Below are positions 1 to 10,900 of a stretch of DNA of 64,000 nt, piece by piece. The stretch spans positions 248,001-312,000 of the forward strand of contig NZ_NERV01000001.1 in assembly GCF_003063315.1 (NCBI RefSeq), written 5' to 3'. Position 1 is the stretch's first letter. Each line of letters opens with the position of its first letter. Origin of the DNA: Limnohabitans sp. T6-5. Its GTDB lineage: Bacteria > Pseudomonadota > Gammaproteobacteria > Burkholderiales > Burkholderiaceae_C. Under the pieces are notes generated by a model. It did not search any database and was not told where the DNA came from. It saw only the letters and a program-made list of their open reading frames with translations. The position numbers and the translations under genes were made by a program.

Positions 1-148
1 ATTTGAAGAAACGCACCCGCGCTTCGGACACCAGGGTCAGCAACTGTGCGTTGTCCAAATGCCCACCTTGGTTGACGTGGCTGATGTAGATCTGAATGTC
101 GGTGGCGAAAATGAAACCGTCAGGTAAGGAAAACTGAATGCGGGGCAT
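1..148 (-). CDS. Acyl-CoA thioesterase (4HBT hotdog family), 3' part outside window
   Basis: Only the first 49 codons are in the window; the gene runs off the left edge. The N-terminus (MPRIQFSLPDGF, then FATDIQIYISHVNQGGHL) reads like the first strand and helix of a small hotdog-fold thioesterase of the 4-hydroxybenzoyl-CoA type, in which the H-x-N-x-G-G-H-L segment lies at the active-site helix. Such enzymes hydrolyse acyl-CoA esters in the cytoplasm. The ATG at 148 is used because the homology-like stretch begins there; the Shine-Dalgarno site is weak. The next gene upstream on the same strand ends at 290, so the 141-bp gap may carry its promoter. Family assignment is from a short fragment and is therefore moderate. 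Confidence 0.6.
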   Translation of the reverse strand, partial: MPRIQFSLPDGFIFATDIQIYISHVNQGGHLDNAQLLTLVSEARVRFFK

Positions 149-289
149 AGGAACAAAGTGAAATCGGAATCAAAACCGTATTTTCACCGGTGTGACCACA
201 GGCCTGTCTCAATCGCTTGCTCAGAGTCCATCGCCCATTTTCAAGATCCAAGCGCGCGCGCCCTGCCAAGGGCGTTCACGCGGCTTCGC

Positions 290-1579
290 TCAGTCTGGTG
301 CTGGGACCAACTTATTCTGAACTGCAGGCTGGTTGCGCAAGTGTCTGTAGAGCAAGCCACGCGAAACCCCCAGCGTACGGGCAGCTCGGGATATGTTGCC
401 ACCACAAGCGGCCAAGGTGCTGTCAATCAACTGATGATGGTGGTCACTCAAACGCGCTTGCGTGGCATCCTCTGCATCAGTGCCGTCGGGCTCTGCAGAT
501 GCCGTACCGTGCGATACGTTTTCCTTGTCCGGCTCCATCAACGTCTCGCAGGGCTGCGACAAGCGGTGTGAAGCAAACGTCAGAGCATGTCTCAAATCGA
601 TGCCATCACGGGCCAGCAAGTTCGCCTGCGTCCAGACACCCAGGCCATTGGGCAAGCGAATCGCCTGCAAGTCCGCGCGACGCGTCATGGCCAGTACCGC
701 TTCAAGCTCCAGCCCGAACAGCGCCATCACATCACGTCCAGCCGCAAAAGCAGGCACCCCCAACAAGCGTGAAGCGACGCCATTGAGCCAGTTAACTTGA
801 CCATCCGCTGTGATGCCCGCAAGGGCTTCCATGGGTGTGGCCAGCAGCGCCGGGCTGGCCTGAAACCGCAGCACCACATGTTCATGCGACTGGGACATCA
901 GCAGGCGATTTTCAATCGATGTCGCGTACATGCCCACGACCGAAGCGGCATCAAAGTTGAAACTGCGCCCTTCCACCGTGATATCCAGCACCGCTGCCAC
1001 TTGGCCTTGTACATCATGGATGGGCGCGGCGACACATTCCAGCGCGTGAAGGCAATTGAAATAGTGTTCTGCCCCCGTGACGGTACAGGCTTGGCTGGAG
1101 TGCTTGGTGATGCCGGGCGCTGTCGTCCCCATGCGCGACTCGGCCAGATTGACACCAACCCGAGTCGCCTTGCTCAGCAAAGGCTCATGTGCCGCCAACG
1201 GGTTGTGCGTGCCATGAACGATCACGCCTTGGGCGTCCGTCAGCAAAACACGGCACTCAATGCCCGCCAAAGACGCCTCCATGGTCACCAATTCCTGGTG
1301 CGCCGCCGCCAGCAATTCCTGATTTCTCGCCAAAGTGGCGTGCATGCGACTGATCGACACATGGTTGAACTGCAAGGCCTCCGTCACAGAATGGCGATCA
1401 GATGTGCAGCGCATCCAGGATTGGATCACCGCCTCACTCACCAGCCCGCTGGGCCGCACGCCTTCTTCAAAAAATTGCTGCCTTGCCTGTGCAATGCGCT
1501 GCTCGCGCGTGCTGGAAAACAAGGGGTTGTAGCCGCTGCCGTTGTGTGAGGCCGTAAAACCCTGCGTGCGCATGAACAT
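290..1579 (-). CDS. AcoR-like transcriptional regulator (GAF + Fis HTH, no AAA+ domain)
   Basis: A 429-residue regulator. Residues about 70-235 form a GAF-like sensor (MGTTAPG, then the HALECVAAPIHDVQGQ stretch typical of acetoin/alcohol regulators of the AcoR type). Residues about 250-340 look PAS-like. The C-terminus (about 386-415, GGNISRAARTLGVSRGLLYR) is a Fis-type helix-turn-helix. The AAA+ sigma-54 activation domain that AcoR proteins carry between these parts is absent: there is no Walker A and no GAFTGA motif, and the length is about 200 residues short of full AcoR. It is therefore unlikely to activate sigma-54 promoters. It is transcribed divergently from the PQQ alcohol dehydrogenase operon, which it probably controls in response to an alcohol, aldehyde or metal signal. 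Confidence 0.8.
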   Translation of the reverse strand: MFMRTQGFTASHNGSGYNPLFSSTREQRIAQARQQFFEEGVRPSGLVSEAVIQSWMRCTSDRHSVTEALQFNHVSISRMHATLARNQELLAAAHQELVTMEASLAGIECRVLLTDAQGVIVHGTHNPLAAHEPLLSKATRVGVNLAESRMGTTAPGITKHSSQACTVTGAEHYFNCLHALECVAAPIHDVQGQVAAVLDITVEGRSFNFDAASVVGMYATSIENRLLMSQSHEHVVLRFQASPALLATPMEALAGITADGQVNWLNGVASRLLGVPAFAAGRDVMALFGLELEAVLAMTRRADLQAIRLPNGLGVWTQANLLARDGIDLRHALTFASHRLSQPCETLMEPDKENVSHGTASAEPDGTDAEDATQARLSDHHHQLIDSTLAACGGNISRAARTLGVSRGLLYRHLRNQPAVQNKLVPAPD

Positions 1580-1694
1580 GTGAGCTTGTCTCCAGACCGA
1601 ACACTTGGAGCGTCAAAGTGTGCATGGCCGCGCTGCGTCCAACCAGCGGGAAACTACCAAGACCGGCAGACAACTGACATTCGCGGGGTGCAAC

Positions 1695-1732
1695 TGTTCC
1701 AGAACAGAACAATTTTTGACTAGGGAATTCCC
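1695..1732. promoter_or_regulatory. Candidate operator and -35 region upstream of the PQQ dehydrogenase operon
   Basis: The 252-bp divergent gap (1580-1831) holds TGTTC-CA-GAACA at 1695-1706 followed directly by another GAACA (1707-1711), a TTGACT that could be a -35 box (1716-1721), and the perfect palindrome GGGAATTCCC at 1723-1732. No good -10 hexamer lies 17 bp downstream, which would suit an activator-dependent promoter. TGT-ACA symmetry is common for Fis-type HTH proteins. Nothing else stands out in this gap. Confidence 0.35.
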
Positions 1733-1831
1733 GAGCGTGCAAAAAAGCATGTCCACCGCAATGATGCCAAGACCTTGCACACGAAGTGCCAGGCTTGTGA
1801 AGCGATACCCCATCAAAAAGGAGACTTGTAC

Positions 1832-3499
1832 ATGACCCCCAATTACCGGCTCGTCGGCGGCTTGATTGCCGCAGCGATATTCTCAGGCGCTCAGGCTCAA
1901 GGGCTGGATGCCCTCAAAAACGACGCCGCGACCCCGGGTGATGTGCTCACCTATGGCATGGGCTACAACAACCAACGCTACAGCCCGCTCAAGCAGATCA
2001 ACAACAAGAACGTGGGCAAGCTGCAGCCCTTGTGGGCCTACAGCCTGAACAACCCCCAGGGGCAAGAGTCCCAGCCCATCGTGCATGACGGCGTGATGTA
2101 TGTCACCACGCACAACACGACCGTTGCCTTGAACCCGCTGACCGGTAAACAGCTGTGGAAACACGAGATTGAACTGCCTCAGGACGTCTTCAAGATGGCC
2201 TGCTGCGGTATCTTGAACCGTGGCGCGGCTATCCTGGATGGCAAGATTTTCCGCACAACTCTGGACGCCCATGTGATGGCCCTCGACGCCAAGACCGGCA
2301 AGCAGTTGTGGAAGAGCAAGGCCGCCGACTACCAGGAAGGCCAAGCCATGACGGCAGCCCCATTGGTCGCCAATGGCGTGCTCATGACAGGTATCGCGGG
2401 TGGCGAGTACGGCACACGCGGCTTCATTGACGGCTGGGACCCGGTCACTGGCAAGAAACTCTGGCGCTTCTACACCACAGCAGCTGGCAATGAAAAAGGC
2501 GCAGACACCTGGCCTGGCGACACCGCCATGAAAGGCGGCGCGCCCACCTGGCTGACCGGCGCTTACGACCCCGAGCTGGACTTGGTTTACTGGGGCACCG
2601 GCAACGGCGGTCCCTGGAACGCAGAAGCCCGCAAAGGAGATAACCTTTATATCGCCTCTGTCGTGGCATTTCGCCCCAAAACTGGCGAAATGGTCTGGCA
2701 CTACCAGTTCACACCCAACGACCCCTATGACTACGACGCCACCGAGGTGGGCATGCTGGTCGACATGAAGATCGAGGGCAAGACCCGCAAGGTGCTGGCG
2801 CAGGCCAACCGCAACGGTTTCTTCTATGTGCTGGACCGTGCCAACGGCAAACTGCTGGCGGCCAACCCCTACGTCAAGGTCAACTGGGCCGACAAGATCG
2901 ACATGATCACTGGACGCCCAGTTGAGTCTGAAGTCACCAAGCGCATCCGTGCAGGCGGTGATGAAGAAGTTTTCCCATCGGTGCTCGGCGGCAAAAACTG
3001 GACACCCATGTCCTGGAACCCCGCCACGGGCCTGGCCTATGCCAACACCCTCAACATCAGCTGGCCCTACCAGTTTGCCAAGCCTGAATACAAAAAGGGC
3101 GAGTGGTATCTGGGTGTGAACTTCCGTGGCGTGACCATGCCCAAGGATGCCCCTCACGGCTACCTGAGCGCCATTGACCCCATGACCGGCAAGAGCAAAT
3201 GGCAAATGGCCTGGCCCGGCCAACCCAGCATGGCAGGCACGCTGTCTACAGGTGGTGGTTTGGTGTTCACCGGCGCAGCCACAGGCGAGTTCATGGCGGT
3301 CGATGCCAATAACGGCAAGAAGCTGTGGCAGTTCCAGACCAGCTCGGGCATCATCGGCCTGCCTGTGACCTGGGAGCACAAGGGCAAGCAATACGTAACC
3401 GTGCTGTCTGGCGCCGGTGGCGTGTGGGCCCTGCTGGGTGACGAACGCATGGCCAACGTGCCAGCGGGCGGATCGGTCTGGACATTTGCCCTGAACTGA
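1832..3499 (+). CDS. PQQ-dependent alcohol dehydrogenase, XoxF/PedH-like (putatively lanthanide-dependent)
   Basis: A periplasmic quinoprotein of 555 residues that oxidises primary alcohols and passes electrons to a cytochrome c. The start at 1832 is preceded by AAGGAG (1818-1823) and gives a clear signal peptide (cleavage after SGAQA); an upstream ATG at 1775 lacks this. Family marks are visible: the vicinal disulfide C124-C125 next to PQQ, the GGEYGTRG segment (metal-binding Glu), GTGNGGPWN (metal-binding Asn), and the catalytic Asp in NDPYDYD. The Asp two residues after the catalytic one (D300 and D302) is the residue that in XoxF and PedH coordinates a lanthanide; calcium enzymes have Ala or Ser there. 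At 555 residues it is shorter than typical XoxF (about 600). The stop overlaps the cytochrome start. Substrate (methanol, ethanol or another alcohol) cannot be told. Confidence 0.88.
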   Translation: MTPNYRLVGGLIAAAIFSGAQAQGLDALKNDAATPGDVLTYGMGYNNQRYSPLKQINNKNVGKLQPLWAYSLNNPQGQESQPIVHDGVMYVTTHNTTVALNPLTGKQLWKHEIELPQDVFKMACCGILNRGAAILDGKIFRTTLDAHVMALDAKTGKQLWKSKAADYQEGQAMTAAPLVANGVLMTGIAGGEYGTRGFIDGWDPVTGKKLWRFYTTAAGNEKGADTWPGDTAMKGGAPTWLTGAYDPELDLVYWGTGNGGPWNAEARKGDNLYIASVVAFRPKTGEMVWHYQFTPNDPYDYDATEVGMLVDMKIEGKTRKVLAQANRNGFFYVLDRANGKLLAANPYVKVNWADKIDMITGRPVESEVTKRIRAGGDEEVFPSVLGGKNWTPMSWNPATGLAYANTLNISWPYQFAKPEYKKGEWYLGVNFRGVTMPKDAPHGYLSAIDPMTGKSKWQMAWPGQPSMAGTLSTGGGLVFTGAATGEFMAVDANNGKKLWQFQTSSGIIGLPVTWEHKGKQYVTVLSGAGGVWALLGDERMANVPAGGSVWTFALN

Positions 3500-3831
3500 T
3501 GATGAAGAAACTCCAGTTTGCACTGGTGTGTGTGGCGGCCCTGAATGGGGCCGCCCATGCGCAAACCTCTCCCCGCTTCACCACGGCCGCCGTCGACCAA
3601 GGCCGCGAGCAATTTCACCGCACATGTTCCCAGTGTCATGGCCGCAATATGGTCAATGCGGGCACCACCACCTATGATTTGCGCAAGTTCCCGGTCGATC
3701 AGGAAGAGCGTTTCCTCAACTCCGTGAGCAACGGCAAAGGCAATATGCCCTCCTTCAAGGATGCGCTGTCGCCAGAACTGATCAAATTGCTGTGGGCCTA
3801 TGTGGGATCACGCGGCGGCAAGGAACTTTGA
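3499..3831 (+). CDS. Small periplasmic cytochrome c (XoxG-like)
   Basis: A 110-residue c-type cytochrome with a signal peptide ending near AAHAQ and a single haem site CSQCH (C43, C46, H47). M83 in GNMPSF is the likely axial methionine. It starts inside the stop codon of the dehydrogenase gene (ATGA overlap) and its own stop overlaps the next start in the same way, so the three genes are translationally coupled. By position and type it should be the direct electron acceptor of the PQQ dehydrogenase, the role of XoxG/MxaG in methylotrophs. It is smaller than typical XoxG (about 170-200 residues), closer to a minimal class I cytochrome. Confidence 0.85.
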   Translation: MMKKLQFALVCVAALNGAAHAQTSPRFTTAAVDQGREQFHRTCSQCHGRNMVNAGTTTYDLRKFPVDQEERFLNSVSNGKGNMPSFKDALSPELIKLLWAYVGSRGGKEL

Positions 3832-4760
3832 TGGCTGCACGACGTCTGACACGCCTGTCATCGCTCCGTCTGCTGCCAGTACTGCTGATCCTGAGCACAG
3901 GCGCTTGGGCATCGCCCCTCAAAGTTTGTGTCAGTGAAGACAGTCCCCCGCAATCGACTGTGCACAAAGGCAAGGCCACGGGCTTTGACGTTCGCCTGGC
4001 CCTAGCGGTGGCCGAGGCGTCTGGCCGCGAACTGCAAATCGTCCCCTTCGAAACCGAATTCGAAAAAGAATCCACCCTGTCCCAGGAAATCAACGCCCTG
4101 CTCTCTTCAGGTCAGTGCGAGCTGGTCAGCGGCTTTCCGCTGCTCAAATCCGACCTCGGTCCTGCCACGCGCCCCAGTGCGCGGGTGCCCGACCACCCAG
4201 GCGCCAAGCGCAAACGCGACCGTCCCTTCATCCCATTGGGCGAACTTGTGCCCAGCCTGCCCTACCAGGCCAGCGCATTGGGCGTGGTCCAAAAATCCGA
4301 CCATGCGCCAGTGGCCAACTTGATGGACTTGAAAGACCGCAAAACCGGCGCCGTCACAGGCACCCTGGCGGGCACTTTGGTCAGCCTTTATCGGCAAGGT
4401 ACGCTGCGCAGCCAAATGGTCACACTGGCACAACGGGAGAACCCCTGGACAGCCCTTGAAACCGGCCGCATTGACAGCCTGCTCATGCCCACGGCAGCCT
4501 ACGACGCCTACCGAATCAAGCATCCGGACACCCCGCTTCAACTGGCCGCATTCAGAAGACCGATCGGGCTCAACTTGGGCTTTGTGGCACTGGCTTCCGC
4601 GCCCAAAGAACTGCTGGACACCGCCAATCGGGTGATCACCCAAGCACTGACAGACGGCCGCATGCAGCAATGGGCGCAACAAGAAGGCCTGAGCTGGACG
4701 CCCCCAACACAACCGGCCATCTCCGACGGCCCGAGCTTGCAAAGCTTGATGAGCGATTGA
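3831..4760 (+). CDS. Periplasmic substrate-binding-like protein (XoxJ/MoxJ-like)
   Basis: A 309-residue protein with a signal peptide (cleaved after TGAWA) and a bacterial solute-binding family 3 fold: SPLKVCVSEDSPPQS followed by GFDVRLALAVAEASGRELQ. Methylotroph clusters encode such a protein (MoxJ/XoxJ) beside the dehydrogenase and cytochrome. There it is thought to help activate or mature the dehydrogenase rather than to import a solute, and no permease or ATPase gene is near. The start at 3831 (ATGA overlap with the cytochrome stop) is preferred over an in-frame ATG at 3792, which lies inside the cytochrome gene and would spoil the signal peptide. It is the last gene of the operon. Confidence 0.75.
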   Translation: MAARRLTRLSSLRLLPVLLILSTGAWASPLKVCVSEDSPPQSTVHKGKATGFDVRLALAVAEASGRELQIVPFETEFEKESTLSQEINALLSSGQCELVSGFPLLKSDLGPATRPSARVPDHPGAKRKRDRPFIPLGELVPSLPYQASALGVVQKSDHAPVANLMDLKDRKTGAVTGTLAGTLVSLYRQGTLRSQMVTLAQRENPWTALETGRIDSLLMPTAAYDAYRIKHPDTPLQLAAFRRPIGLNLGFVALASAPKELLDTANRVITQALTDGRMQQWAQQEGLSWTPPTQPAISDGPSLQSLMSD

Positions 4761-4823
4761 GCCAGCAGGCCGTCGCTGGCATAGCAGTGGCCGCCAACCC
4801 TGTCGGCTCTGACTCAGGCCTGC

Positions 4824-4903
4824 GTCGGGGCTGAAGACACCGACTTACCCCAACCGCAAAGGTTCAGGCGGAAACTCCGACCTGCAAAACATCTGCAGGT
4901 CGG
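4824..4903. repeat. Palindromic intergenic element / probable bidirectional terminator
   Basis: Between the convergent XoxJ-like and RTX genes lies a perfect hairpin, CCGACCTGCA (4877-4886), a 7-nt loop, then TGCAGGTCGG (4894-4903). There is no T-run on either side, so it is not a classical intrinsic terminator. The stem shares GCAGGTCGG with the tandem repeats at 32.4-32.8 kb. A second segment, 4824-4849, partly resembles the arm of those repeats read on the other strand (GTCGGGG ... ACACCGAC). The rest of this 160-bp gap shows nothing else. Confidence 0.6.
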
Positions 4904-4920
4904 CCACCGACTCGGCTTCA

Positions 4921-7900
4921 TCATGAGGTGATTGTCAGGTCTCCACTCGTCAGGTTGATACCACCCACAGTTTGCACGCCGACCAGTTGGACGACAACAT
5001 CGGTGGTTGCAACAGTGCCATCCGAAACGTAAAGGTAGTAGTCACCGGCACCGTTCACCTTGAACAGAGCAAACTCACCCACCGAATCAGTTGCCGCCAC
5101 AAATCGCGCATTAATCTTGGCCACAGCATCGGCCAAGGTCAGGCCTGTGCCTGTTGCAAACGTGGCCAAACCGGTTGTTGCGTTGATGGATGCCTCTGCG
5201 GCAGTCGCAGCCAGAGCCGATCCACCCACCACCAAACTGGAAGCGTAATCAATCACGTCACCCGTGCCAGCAGCGCCTTTGAGGTAATCGGTGATCACAT
5301 CAAAACCAGAGCTGGTACCCGCGTCGCCCGCCGCAAAGCCAAACCGATCAGAACCTGCACCGCCGGTCAGCGTGTCTGCGCCAAGCCCGCCCTTCAAGGT
5401 GTCATTGCCTGCGCCGCCATCGAGCCAATTGGCAGCCGTGTTGCCGGTGAGGGCGTTGTTCAGTGCATTGCCTGTGCCGTTGATCACGCTGGTACCGGTC
5501 AGCGTCAGGTTTTCCACAAACGAGCCCAAGGTATAGGCCAATGAGCTGCTGACCGTATCGTTACCGCCCGCGTCAATCGAGCCGTTGAACAAGGTGGTTT
5601 CGGAAACCAAATCTCCAATGTTGTCCACCACATAATTGTCGTTGCCCGCACCACCCACCAGCGTGTCAGCGCCTGCACCACCGTTGAGCCAGTCATTGCC
5701 TGCCCCGCCATCCAGCCAGTTGGCAGCGGTATTGCCAGTCATAGAGTTGTTCAGTGCATTGCCCGTGCCGTTGATCAAAGAGCTGCCTGTCAGCGTCAGG
5801 TTTTCCACATAATTGCCCAGTGTGTAAGTCAATGCGCTGTTGACCAGATCTGTGCCGCCCGCATCCACCGTGCCATTGAGCAAAGTGGCTTCAGACACCA
5901 CATCACCGGCGTGGTCGACCACATAGGTGTCGTTGCCCGCACCGCCCACCATCGTGTCAGCGCCTGTACCTCCGTTCAAGGTGTCATTGCCTGCGCCGCC
6001 ATCGAGCCAATTGGCAGCTGTGTTGCCGGTGATGGCGTTGTTCAAGGCATTGCCCGTGCCGTTAATCGTATCGCTGCCGGTCAGCATCAGGTTGTCCAGG
6101 TTGTTGCCCAATGTGTAGCTCACAGCGCTGTTGACCAAATCCATCCCGCTGGCATCCACCGTGCCATTGAGCAATGTGGCCTCGATCACCAGATCACCCA
6201 AGTTGTCGACCACATAGGTGTCGTTGCCCGCACCACCGATCAACGTGTCAGCACCCAGGCTACCGTCCAGAATGTTGGCCGCAGCATTGCCCGTGATCAG
6301 GTTGTTCAGCGCATTGCCCTTTCCATTGATCGCCACGGTGTCCGTCAACAGCAGGTTTTCAACAAACCCGCTCAAGGTATAAGTCACTGAACTGTTGACC
6401 TGATCCACTCCACCGGCATCCACCGTGCCATTGAGCAATGTGCTCTCAGAAACCACGTCATTCAGGTTATCCACCACATAGAGGTCGTCACCGGCGCCAC
6501 CAGACAAAGTGTCCGCTCCTGCGCCACCGTTCAAACTGTTGGCTGCCGCATTGCCTGAGATCAGGTTGTTCAATGCATTACCTGTGCCGTTGATGGCCGA
6601 GTTGCCGGTCAGACTCAGGTTCTCGACAAACGCGCCCAGCGCATAGCTCACCGAACTGTTGACCTGGTCCACGCCGCCTGCATCCACCGTGCCGTTGAGC
6701 AAAGTCGCCTCAGACACCTGATCAGCCGCATCATCGACCACATAGGTGTCATTGCCAGCACCGCCCATGAGCGTATCTGCCCCCAGGCCACCGTCGAGCA
6801 AGTTGGCAGCCGTATTGCCCGCAATGACGTTGTTCAATGCATTGCCCGTTGCATTGATGGCTGATGCGCCGGTCAAACTCAGCCTCTCAACAAAGTTGCC
6901 CAAGACATAGTTCACGGAACTGTTGACCTGATCCACACCACCAGCATCCACGCTGCCATTGAGCGATGTGCTCTCGGACACCATGTCGGAGGCATCGTCG
7001 ACCACATAGGTGTCGTTGCCCGCGCCGCCGATGAGCGTGTCGGCACCCATTCCACCGTCGAGAGTGTTGTCAGCCGCATTGCCCGACAACACGTTGTTCA
7101 GTGCATTGCCCGTCGCATGGATGGCTGCGCCCCCGGTCAGTGAAAGGTTCTCTACAAAAGCACTCAGCGTGTAGCTCACGGAGCTGTTGATCCTATCTTG
7201 CCCGCCTGCATCGATGGAGCCGTTGAGCAGGGTGCTCTCCGACACCAGATCGGCCGCATCATCGACCACATACACGTCATCACCCGCGCCACCGGCCAGG
7301 GTGTCTGCGCCCAAGCCACCGTCCAGCGTGTTGGCTGCAGCATTACCGGTGATCAAGTTGTTCAGACCATTGCCTGAACCATTGATGGCCGAGGTGCCCG
7401 TCAGGCTCAGGTTCTCAACAAACGCGCCCAGCGCATAGCTCACAGAACTGTTGACCTGGTCCACACCGCCTGCATCCACCGTGCCGTTGAGCAAGTTGGC
7501 CTCAGACACCCAATCGGCTGCATCGTCGACCACATAGGTGTCATTGCCTGCACCGCCGCTGAGTGTGTCCACGCCCAGACCACCATCGAGCGTGTTGGCT
7601 GCGGCATTGCCTGTGATCAGATTGTTCAGTGCATTGCCGCTTGCATTGATGGCTGAGCCCCCCGTCAGATTCAAGTTCTCGACAAATGCACCCAATGCAT
7701 AACTCACCGAACTGTTCACCACGTCCGTGCCACCGGCATCAATGCTGCCATTGAGCAGCGTGCTCTCAGACACCACATCAGCCGCGTTGTCCACCACATA
7801 GCTGTCATTGCCAGCGCCACCGATCAGCGTATCGGCACCCAGGCCACCGTCCAATACGTTGTCGCCAGCATTACCGGTGATGGTATTGCTCAAGCCATTG

Positions 7901-10900
7901 CCCGTGCCATTGATGGACGTGCTGCCCGTCAAAGTGAGTTTTTCGAGATAGCTGCCCAGGGTGTAGCTCAAAGAACTGCTGACCAGATCGGTACCCCCCG
8001 CATCAATGCTGCCGTTGAGCATAGTGGTCTCTGACACCACATCAGCGGCGTTGTCCACCACATAACTGTCGTTGCCTGCACCACCAACCAGGGTGTCTGC
8101 CCCGGCACCACCATTCAAGACGTCATTGCCCGCATCACCGTCGAGCCAGTTGGCCGCCGCGTTGCCCGTGATCGCGTTGTTCGAAGCATTGCCTGTACCG
8201 TTGATGGCCGAAGTGCCCGTCAGGGTCAGATTCTCCACAAACGTGCTCAGGGTGTAGCTCACAGAGCTGTTGACCCCATCGGTGCCACCTGCGTCAATGC
8301 TGCCGTTGAGCAGGGTGGTTTCCGAGACCACATCCGCCGTGCTGTCCACCACATAAGTGTCGTTGCCAGCCCCTCCTGCCAAAGTGTCATCGCCAGCGCC
8401 ACCACTGAGGATATTGGCTGCTGAATTGCCGACGATCAGGTTGTTCAGTGCATTGCCTGTGCCGTTGATCGCGCTGCTACCCGTCAAGCTCAGGTTTTCG
8501 ACAAAAGAACCCAAGGTGTAGCTCACCGAACTGATGACCCCATCCACACCGCTTGCATCCACCGTGCCATTGAGCGCCGTCGCCTCTGACACCACATCAG
8601 CTGCGTTGTCCACCACATAAGTGTCGTTGCCAGCACCGCCGCTCAGGGTGTCTGCCCCGGCACCACCGTCGATCGTGTCGTCGCCATCGCGCCCCACCAA
8701 CTGGTTGTTGATGGCGCTGCCCGTGATGACATCGTTGAAATCCGAGCCCTCTGCGTTTTCGATGTTTTTCAGGGTGTCTGTACCGCCCAAGCCCAAAACA
8801 TTGTTGGCACCACCCCAGCCATCCACGGCCAGACCGGTCGTCAAATTGATGTTCACACCTGCAGGGTCGCCACTGGAAAAGACCCAGTCATTGCCCGCAC
8901 CACCATCCAGAATGTCGCTGCCACCATCGCCGCGCAGCCAGTTGTCCCCACTGTTGCCCACGATGGTGTCGTTGGAACGCGTGCCGGAAATACCTTCAAT
9001 GTTGATCAAGGTATCCACACCGCCTTTTTTGTCCGCAAGGGTGCTGGCCAACGTGACATTGACGCCCCCCATGCTCAAGGGCGTATCGACAAAGGTCACG
9101 ATGTCAATGCCTGCCCCGCCGTCGATCGTGTCGTTACCGGCAAAGCCCGTGTAGAACTGCCGCACATTGACATCGTCGCTGCCACGCAGATAGTCGTTGT
9201 AGTTCGAGCCCTGGATGTTTTCAATGTTGATGAGCGTATCCACGCCGCCCATGCCATCCATAGCGGTACCACCGGCCACCGTCACCAAGCCCGTCAAGCC
9301 GGTCACTTTGGCCGTTGCCCCATTGACCACCAGTGCCGTGGCGCTCAAGTTCACAATGACGCCCGCTGTCGACTGCCAATAACGGACATTGTCCGAATTG
9401 GTGCCGCCATCCAGCGTGTCATTGCCTGCACCACCATCGAGCACATCGCGGTCATTGCTGCCCACAATCCAGTCATTGCCACTGCCACCGTACACCTGGT
9501 CAATGTCAATCAGGGTGTCCGTGCCGCCCATGCCATCTTGCGCTACGCCCGTGGCCAGGTTCACGGTCACTGCCGCCGTGCTGGTGCTGTAGTCGGCACG
9601 GTCACTGCTGGCATACGACCCCCCGGTATTGGCGTTGTTGCCGTTGAGCGTGTCATTGCCCGCATTGCCGCGCAGCAGCTCAAAAAAGAAACCACTTGCA
9701 TCGCGGCTTTGACTGCCCCCGCTGATCACATCATGGCCTGCGCCGCCCACGACGCCGTCCACATTGACCAGCACATCCGTGCTGCCCCATCCATCACTGA
9801 CGATGCCCGTTCCCAGGTTCGCACTCACAGCTTGCGCACCGGTGTTGGAAGAATAGTCGGCGATGGTGAAGAAGTCGCCCGCATCCCCCTGGATCGTGTC
9901 ATTGCCGCCATTGCCCCTGAACACCTCCGTGATGCGATTGCCTTGTGCATCGGTGGTGTGCGAGACGTCGCCACCGATGAAAACATCATTGCCCGCAGTG
10001 CCCCAAACCCGCTCAATGCTGATCAGCTTGACGCTACCCTGCGTGCTGGTCGCCATGCCTGTGGCCAGGTTCACGGTCACAGCAGGTGTTGTGGGCGTTG
10101 AGCTGGGATAGATCAGGGTGTCATCACCGGCACCACCGTTGATGGTGTCATTGCCAATGCTGTTGCTGGCGTAGCCCGTGTTGAAGACATCGTTGCCGTC
10201 ACCCCCCACCAAAGAATCATTGCCACCCAGTCCGTAAAAATTATCAGCCCCAGCTGTTCCCGTCAGCGTGTTCGCGCCGTCGTCGTTGATCACAAAAGCC
10301 GAGTTGTCTCCCACCAGCAAAACGCTGCCATTGGAGAAAGCCAAATTCTTGTTGGTCAGCGACTTGATGTCGGTGTTCAAGGTGATGCTTTTGCCACCAC
10401 CGACCAGAGTCACTGCAGTCGGGCTGTTCCATGTCAGGTAAAAACTGCTGGCGCTCAATCCGTTGTTGTCAATCAGCAATCGATCAGTCAATGGGTTGAA
10501 GGCCAGGCTGCTGCCATGGCTCAGGGTCGACCAATTGGTGCTGCTGGTGGCTAAAGAGGCATCCAGCACCGTGACCTTGGCGGTCGCGCCGGCCACGCTG
10601 GCGGACATGACTTCCGAGCCCTCGGTGGCAAAGTCAGCAGCCAGGTTCACCGTGAAGCTGGCCTTGCCGTTACTGCCCACGACCGCTGTACCCGTCAACT
10701 GCCCACCCACCACGTCTGCTGCCGACACGCCCGCAAGCGCATAAGACACAGTCTGTCCCGCTGTCAAATCCGTGGTGGTCACGGTGAACACCACCGAAGA
10801 TCCTTCGTTCACAGAAGTTCCGGAAGCGGCGATGCTGTAGCCCGTCACCACTGCTGCGGTTGACAAGCTGGTTTTGCTCTCCACCGTGCCAAAGCCGTCG

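Noticed and set aside
1580..1831. Sigma-54 promoter (-24/-12) ahead of the PQQ dehydrogenase, suggested by the AcoR-like neighbour
   Set aside because: No GG-N10-GC pair with the right context was found, and the regulator lacks the AAA+ domain needed to activate one.
1883..3523. 546-residue minus-strand frame opposite the PQQ dehydrogenase gene
   Set aside because: The plus strand encodes a clear quinoprotein with signal peptide and active-site motifs; the antisense frame is a codon-bias shadow.
4877..4903. Classical rho-independent terminator
   Set aside because: The stem is perfect but no T-run follows on either strand; recorded as a palindromic element with possible terminator role.
5450..8670. 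Regular 264/291-bp periodicity that could suggest a CRISPR or satellite array
   Set aside because: The period is a multiple of three, stays in frame and encodes RTX units; no short conserved repeats with unique spacers are present.
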